This document shows positions 6,256 to 6,774 of a DNA stretch of 6,774 nt, piece by piece. Below the pieces are notes generated by a model that saw only the letters and a program-made list of their open reading frames with translations, had not been told where the DNA came from and did not search any database. The translations under genes were made by a program, and so were the position numbers. The first letter of the stretch is position 1. Each line of letters begins with the position of its first letter. This DNA is from Firmicutes bacterium UBA3936 (lineage in GTDB: Bacteria > Bacillota > Dethiobacteria > Dethiobacterales > Dethiobacteraceae): NCBI GenBank assembly GCA_002385745.1, contig DGEC01000060.1, positions 1 through 6,774 on the forward strand, given 5' to 3'.

Positions 6256-6284
6256 ATTATATCAAAATTAAAGGAAATTGAAAA
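6256..6284 (-). promoter_or_regulatory. SigA-type promoter of putP
   Basis: On the minus strand a perfect TATAAT (6261-6256) follows a weaker -35 box TTTTCA (6284-6279) by 17 bases. The start would be near 6249, leaving a leader of about 25 bases with the SD in it. The weak -35 box leaves room for activator or stress-dependent control. Confidence 0.75.
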
Positions 6285-6298
6285 GCAATACTGCTTTC

Positions 6299-6320
6299 TT
6301 TCAAAAACCGCTTTTTGAAA
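6299..6320. repeat. 9-bp inverted repeat upstream of the putP promoter
   Basis: TTTCAAAAA (6299-6307) and TTTTTGAAA (6312-6320) form a perfect inverted repeat around CCGC. It begins 15 bases upstream of the putP -35 box, where an activator site could lie. It is A/T-rich, so chance is possible, and no regulator is recognised. Confidence 0.45.
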
Positions 6321-6575
6321 TCCGGGATAGGCAGGGTTTTGGCTCTGATTGGTGCAGTTTGTTTTTATTTTATTTGTAACGGGGAGTTAACCCGCGGAAA
6401 GATCCTGCTTTGTTCATAAGTGCATAAAAAAGAAAGCTACTGCATTAACTATTAATTATAAGAATATTTGTTATTGTATATACTAGCTGTGTGCTTATTT
6501 ATCGCGCAGGCAGGATAATGCGGAAGCGTTTCCGGCGCAAAAACCGGAGAACAGAGATATTTCAGGGAACAGGAT
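6321..6575. other. Intergenic stretch with no recognisable gene
   Basis: Nothing gene-like is supported here. It contains an AT-rich part (about 6361-6500) and a small palindrome CGGAA-GCGT-TTCCG (6521-6534) that loosely resembles a catabolite-response element. A 19-codon basic frame (6518-6577) is discussed among the rejected items. No tRNA, convincing promoter or terminator was found on either strand. Confidence 0.5.
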
Positions 6576-6589
6576 AGTGTCAAGACACT
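6576..6589. repeat. Short palindrome AGTGTC-AA-GACACT, possible insertion-sequence end
   Basis: AGTGTC and GACACT flank AA as a perfect inverted repeat, placed 29 bases beyond the stop of the truncated minus-strand frame at the right edge. A TGTCAAGACAC-like terminus just outside a transposase 3' end would fit an insertion-sequence boundary. The opposite end lies outside the window, so this is inference. The minus strand here also reads TTGACA, a consensus -35 box pointing away from the suspected element. Confidence 0.4.
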
Positions 6590-6617
6590 TTAGGTTTTAA
6601 GACGAACCTCACACCAC

Positions 6618-6774
6618 TCAAACAACACTACGTTTATTTAGCTCTTTTAATGCAAACCGGGTATGGCTGCTTCCACCTCTGAAAAGCGGCACATTATTCC
6701 GATACTCTTTGCCTCTTAATCTTTTTTGCCGGATGCGTTTCATCTCTTCATGAACAAATTGTTTTAATTCGATG
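6618..6774 (-). CDS. C-terminal fragment of an unidentified protein (transposase suspected)
   Basis: An open minus-strand frame enters from the right edge and ends at the TGA complementary to 6618-6620, giving 51 codons (first complete codon at 6773). The product is strongly basic: it starts IELKQFVHEEMKRIRQKRL, continues through GKEYRNNVPLF and ends ALKELNKRSVV. The other two minus-strand frames are closed within about 25 bases, but a plus-strand frame is also open, so coding status is not certain. The basic tail and the palindrome just beyond its stop suggest a transposase at an insertion-sequence end. I do not recognise the family, and the gene is cut by the window boundary. Confidence 0.5.
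   Translation of the reverse strand, partial: IELKQFVHEEMKRIRQKRLRGKEYRNNVPLFRGGSSHTRFALKELNKRSVV

Noticed and set aside
6379..6393. CGGG/CCCG inverted repeat as a terminator.
   Set aside because: The stem is four base pairs with a long loop, has no U-tract on either strand and no gene ending nearby.
6521..6534. CGGAAGCGTTTCCG as a catabolite-response element.
   Set aside because: It lacks the TG...CA outer bases of the consensus and is about 240 bases upstream of the putP promoter, so the match is too weak to list as a site.
6518..6577. A 19-residue basic frame, MRKRFRRKNRRTEIFQGTG, with AGG-rich sequence upstream.
   Set aside because: Very short, with no promoter and no family resemblance. 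The stop lies in the suspected insertion-sequence end, so a truncated gene is imaginable but unsupported.

Overview
The window looks like chromosomal DNA of a low-to-mid GC Gram-positive bacterium, probably a Clostridia/Peptococcaceae-type Firmicute. The evidence is near-consensus SigA promoters, strong AGGAGG ribosome binding sites, a T-box riboswitch and the Ctc-type L25 / Pth gene pair. The genus cannot be named from the sequence alone.

Left half, plus strand. A strong promoter (21-50) drives rplY/ctc (L25-type ribosomal protein) and pth (peptidyl-tRNA hydrolase), a translation-housekeeping pair. Four bases after the pth stop a second promoter (1321-1349) starts a long leader containing a complete T-box riboswitch (about 1380-1648). 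Its predicted specifier codon is UUC (Phe) and its antiterminator bulge is UGGU. The T-box controls a two-gene operon, aroF (DAHP synthase, entry to the shikimate pathway) and pheA (prephenate dehydratase, committed step to phenylalanine). The stop and start codons of these genes overlap as TAATG. Uncharged tRNA-Phe should therefore switch on both the first pathway step and the Phe branch. Both enzymes also carry a likely allosteric domain: the N-terminal ferredoxin-like domain of AroF and the C-terminal ACT domain of PheA.

Right half, minus strand. Two separate units follow, each with its own promoter and intrinsic terminator. The first is a 291-residue protein that appears to consist of two NTF2/SnoaL-like domains and has no known function. 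The second is a PutP-family sodium/proline symporter. The convergent gap between pheA and the NTF2-like gene holds one 13-bp hairpin whose U-tract faces only the minus strand.

Right edge (6225-6774). This starts with the putP promoter, followed by about 250 bases without a recognisable gene. Next comes a GTGTC-AA-GACAC inverted repeat, then an open minus-strand frame entering from beyond the window edge. Together these could be the end of an insertion sequence, but the family cannot be identified.

No CRISPR array, defence island, phage module, tRNA or rRNA gene was seen. The most rewarding items are the Phe T-box, which has a compact Stem I, and the tandem NTF2-like protein.
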